22,248 nt of DNA from a virus. The notes beneath the pieces were generated by a model that was not told the DNA's origin, did no database searches, and saw only the letters and a program-made list of their open reading frames with translations. Below, one piece after another: positions 21,104 to 22,248 of the stretch (position 1 is the first letter of the stretch; each line of letters opens with the position of its first letter). The translations under genes were made by a program, and so were the position numbers. The stretch lies in the IMG/VR virus record IMGVR_UViG_3300038405_000239, positions 1 through 22,248 of that record; one strand, 5' to 3'.

Positions 21104-21409
21104 ATGGCGCGGCTGGTTCTCTCGTTGGCAGCCTTGGTCCTACTGGGCGCGGCGGCGCCGGCGCGGGCGCAGAGCCTGACCTGGCCGAAGGGCGAGACCG
21201 CGGGCTCGATACCAAACCAGCTGCAGTCCTCCAAGCTGCAGGGCTACGGCGTGCTCAACGGCACCGGCATCGACGCTTCGAAGATCCAGGGCTATGCAGT
21301 CCTCAACCCGTGCTCGGAATGCGTCTCGAAACTGCAGAGCTATGCGGTGCTGAGCGGCTCCGCTTCGACCGGTGTGGTAGCGCTGCCCTTGGTCGGCGTC
21401 GGCAATTAG
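21104..21409 (+). CDS. Small exported protein with three 16-residue repeats
   Basis: The 101-residue protein begins with a signal peptide (MARLVLSLAALVLLGAAAPA, then RA before QSLTWPKG). After a short mature lead come three repeats at exactly 16-residue spacing: SKLQGYGVLN (43-52), SKIQGYAVLN (59-68) and SKLQSYAVLS (75-84). They are followed by a hydrophobic tail (GVVALPLVGVG). A CSEC pair sits in the second repeat unit and is the only pair of cysteines. YAVL-type repeats occur in other phage proteins, where I would expect short beta-strand turns of a solenoid or fibre. The stop overlaps the reverse-strand gene at 21406 by 3 bases. Role unknown; a fibre-tip or accessory adhesin fits the neighbours. 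Confidence 0.65.
   Translation: MARLVLSLAALVLLGAAAPARAQSLTWPKGETAGSIPNQLQSSKLQGYGVLNGTGIDASKIQGYAVLNPCSECVSKLQSYAVLSGSASTGVVALPLVGVGN
21230..21373 (+). repeat. Three tandem 48-bp repeats coding for YAVL units
   Basis: Units at 21230-21277, 21278-21325 and 21326-21373 each encode S-K-[LI]-Q-[GS]-Y-[GA]-V-L followed by a variable 7-residue spacer. The period is exact, with no indels. Most DNA differences fall in the spacers, so the Ser-Lys-X-Gln and Tyr-X-Val-Leu positions look selected. Confidence 0.65.
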
Positions 21410-21696
21410 AGGTCGCGGGCGGCCGGCGGCGCCGGCAGTCTGATGATGGTCGCCTGACCCGGGCACAGGCTCATCCCGGCCTCATACGGGATCAGCGCCG
21501 GGTGCGGCAGGACGCACGACCCTTCGAGCCACCAGCAGACCCCGGCCATCGCCGCTGAGAGCACAAAGCAGCCACCCGAGATCGTGGCCTGACCCCAGCG
21601 CCGGCGGCGGATCCAGGTCCGCAGCAGCAGGCCATTGCCGACGGTGAGCAGCACCTGGGCCCAGAACAGCGCGATCAGCAACGTGGCCACAGTCAT
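21406..21696 (-). CDS. Small membrane protein on the reverse strand
   Basis: The 96-residue protein has two hydrophobic segments: residues 3-25 (VATLLIALFWAQVLLTVGNG) and ~38-57 (ATISGGCFVLSAAMAGVCWW). They are separated by a basic loop (RTWIRRRRWGQ) that should be cytoplasmic, leaving the C-terminus outside. The tail contains SLCPGQATIIRLPAPP, and there are four cysteines overall. Start ATG 21696 lacks a good ribosome site. It lies 13 bases from the divergent start of the next gene, with an A/T-rich stretch between (TGAAAAATAATG). It could be a lysis-region or moron membrane protein; I recognise no named family. Confidence 0.5.
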   Translation of the reverse strand: MTVATLLIALFWAQVLLTVGNGLLLRTWIRRRRWGQATISGGCFVLSAAMAGVCWWLEGSCVLPHPALIPYEAGMSLCPGQATIIRLPAPPAARDL

Positions 21697-21709
21697 CGGA
21701 TGAAAAATA

Positions 21710-22248
21710 ATGCCCGCCGTCCCGGATCACGAGCTCCGCCTCGACAAGCTCGCCGCCGATGTCATCTCGCTGCAGGGCGAGGTCGGCCATCTGCGGGCGA
21801 CGATGGACAAGCTCACGACCACGCTGGAGGGGCTCGACAAAAAATTTGACGACTCGCGCAAGACCAGCTGGCCGATGTGGGGGGTCATGGCGACCCTGGC
21901 CAGTTTTTTGGCTTACGCCTCCTACACCTTCTCGAACACCGCTACGGCCAACGCCGTCGCCCAATCGGTCCAACCGGTGGCGCAGCTGGCGCAGACGACG
22001 GCCAAAACCGTCGACGTCATGCAGGCCACTCTGGCGACGTTCGGGGGGCTGGCGACGGCGAGCACGGCCAAGGACGCCGAGTCGACGAATGACCGGCAGC
22101 GCCTGCACGAGGCGGCGAACGAGCAGGCGCACCAATACACCGACCTCGACGGCCGGCTGCGCGGCCTGACCGCCGAGGTCGAGCAGAAACTGGCCGAGGT
22201 CGAGACGCAGTTCTGCAAGGACCTCGAATTGTCCAACGTCCGCTTTGC
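21710..22248 (+). CDS. Coiled-coil membrane protein, 3' end outside window
   Basis: ATG 21710 opens a frame without a stop up to the window end (179 residues visible). Residues 5-48 form a charged coiled coil (DHELRLDKLAADVISLQGEV, TMDKLTTTLEGLDKKFDD), then comes a single hydrophobic segment at ~52-74 (SWPMWGVMATLASFLAYASY). A long helical part after it again shows coiled-coil spacing (LRGLTAEVEQKLAEVETQFC). A GGA at 21698-21700 is a weak ribosome site. Coiled coil-membrane-coiled coil proteins of this kind are frequent just after phage tail genes and may belong to the lysis module. The assignment is tentative, and the truncated end prevents a firm call. Confidence 0.65.
   Translation, partial: MPAVPDHELRLDKLAADVISLQGEVGHLRATMDKLTTTLEGLDKKFDDSRKTSWPMWGVMATLASFLAYASYTFSNTATANAVAQSVQPVAQLAQTTAKTVDVMQATLATFGGLATASTAKDAESTNDRQRLHEAANEQAHQYTDLDGRLRGLTAEVEQKLAEVETQFCKDLELSNVRF

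Noticed and set aside
1-22248. tRNA, rRNA, CRISPR array, insertion sequence, integrase or attachment site
   Set aside because: I looked for cloverleaf-type stems, regularly spaced direct repeats, transposase motifs and integrase motifs, and found none that I could support. All spacers without a gene are shorter than 150 bases.

Overview
The window is about 22 kb of a high-GC phage or prophage late region: head-to-tail connection, the full tail module, tail tip and adhesins, and the start of what may be the lysis region. Strong GC bias at third codon positions, the tail-tip gene order shared with the Rhodobacter-type gene transfer agent (tape measure, DUF2460, DUF2163, NlpC/P60, tip protein) and the general protein style point to a host in the Alphaproteobacteria, probably Hyphomicrobiales (Bradyrhizobium/Rhodopseudomonas-like). 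The host assignment is inference. No integrase, repressor, portal, capsid or terminase gene lies inside the window, so prophage versus free phage cannot be settled. The reverse-strand cassettes look like morons and favour a temperate phage.

Layout, left to right. 1-1257: end of a small structural protein and a gp6-like head-tail connector. 1272-2659: two proteins with Sec signal peptides, one a beta-sandwich protein and one a Cys-rich lectin-like protein, placed where a head-closure protein might be expected. 2663-4149: HK97 gp10-like protein, a small unknown protein and a tail-terminator-like protein. 4253-4987: major tail tube protein, followed by a strong hairpin. 5048-5763: two-part tail assembly chaperone joined by a canonical -1 frameshift site. 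5760-6053: HNH nuclease. 6070-7194 (reverse strand): a four-gene moron-like cassette with a lipoprotein, two tandem DUF1640-like proteins and a small membrane protein. 7325-12160: a 1611-residue tape measure protein with an embedded lytic transglycosylase domain. 12164-18345: the tail tip set (DUF2460 distal tail protein, DUF2163 hub, NlpC/P60 peptidase, tip protein split into two genes), interrupted at 13919-14613 by two reverse-strand small coiled-coil genes. 18354-21409: four accessory or adhesin genes, three with clear signal peptides and one with an N-terminal hydrophobic anchor. 21406-22248: a reverse-strand small membrane protein and a truncated membrane/coiled-coil protein.

Most forward genes overlap by 1-4 bases (ATGA, TGATG, TAATG) or lie within a few bases, so they probably form one long late transcript with translational coupling. 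Reverse-strand genes are inserted as compact units. Both reverse-strand units carry the same roughly 44-bp upstream element, which looks like a shared promoter or operator.

The most unusual points are: (1) five proteins in the late operon carry Sec signal peptides, all with a predicted AXA cleavage site immediately before a Gln, and they contain even numbers of cysteines; (2) a palindromic element between the distal-tail and hub genes places the hub start codon in the loop of a perfect 11-bp hairpin, supplies a second complementary arm upstream and encodes a 38-codon leader ORF that ends on that start codon; (3) a related palindrome pair is read in frame inside the NlpC/P60 gene; (4) the duplicated 44-bp element serves the two moron-like units; (5) a small secreted protein contains three exact-period 16-residue repeats.
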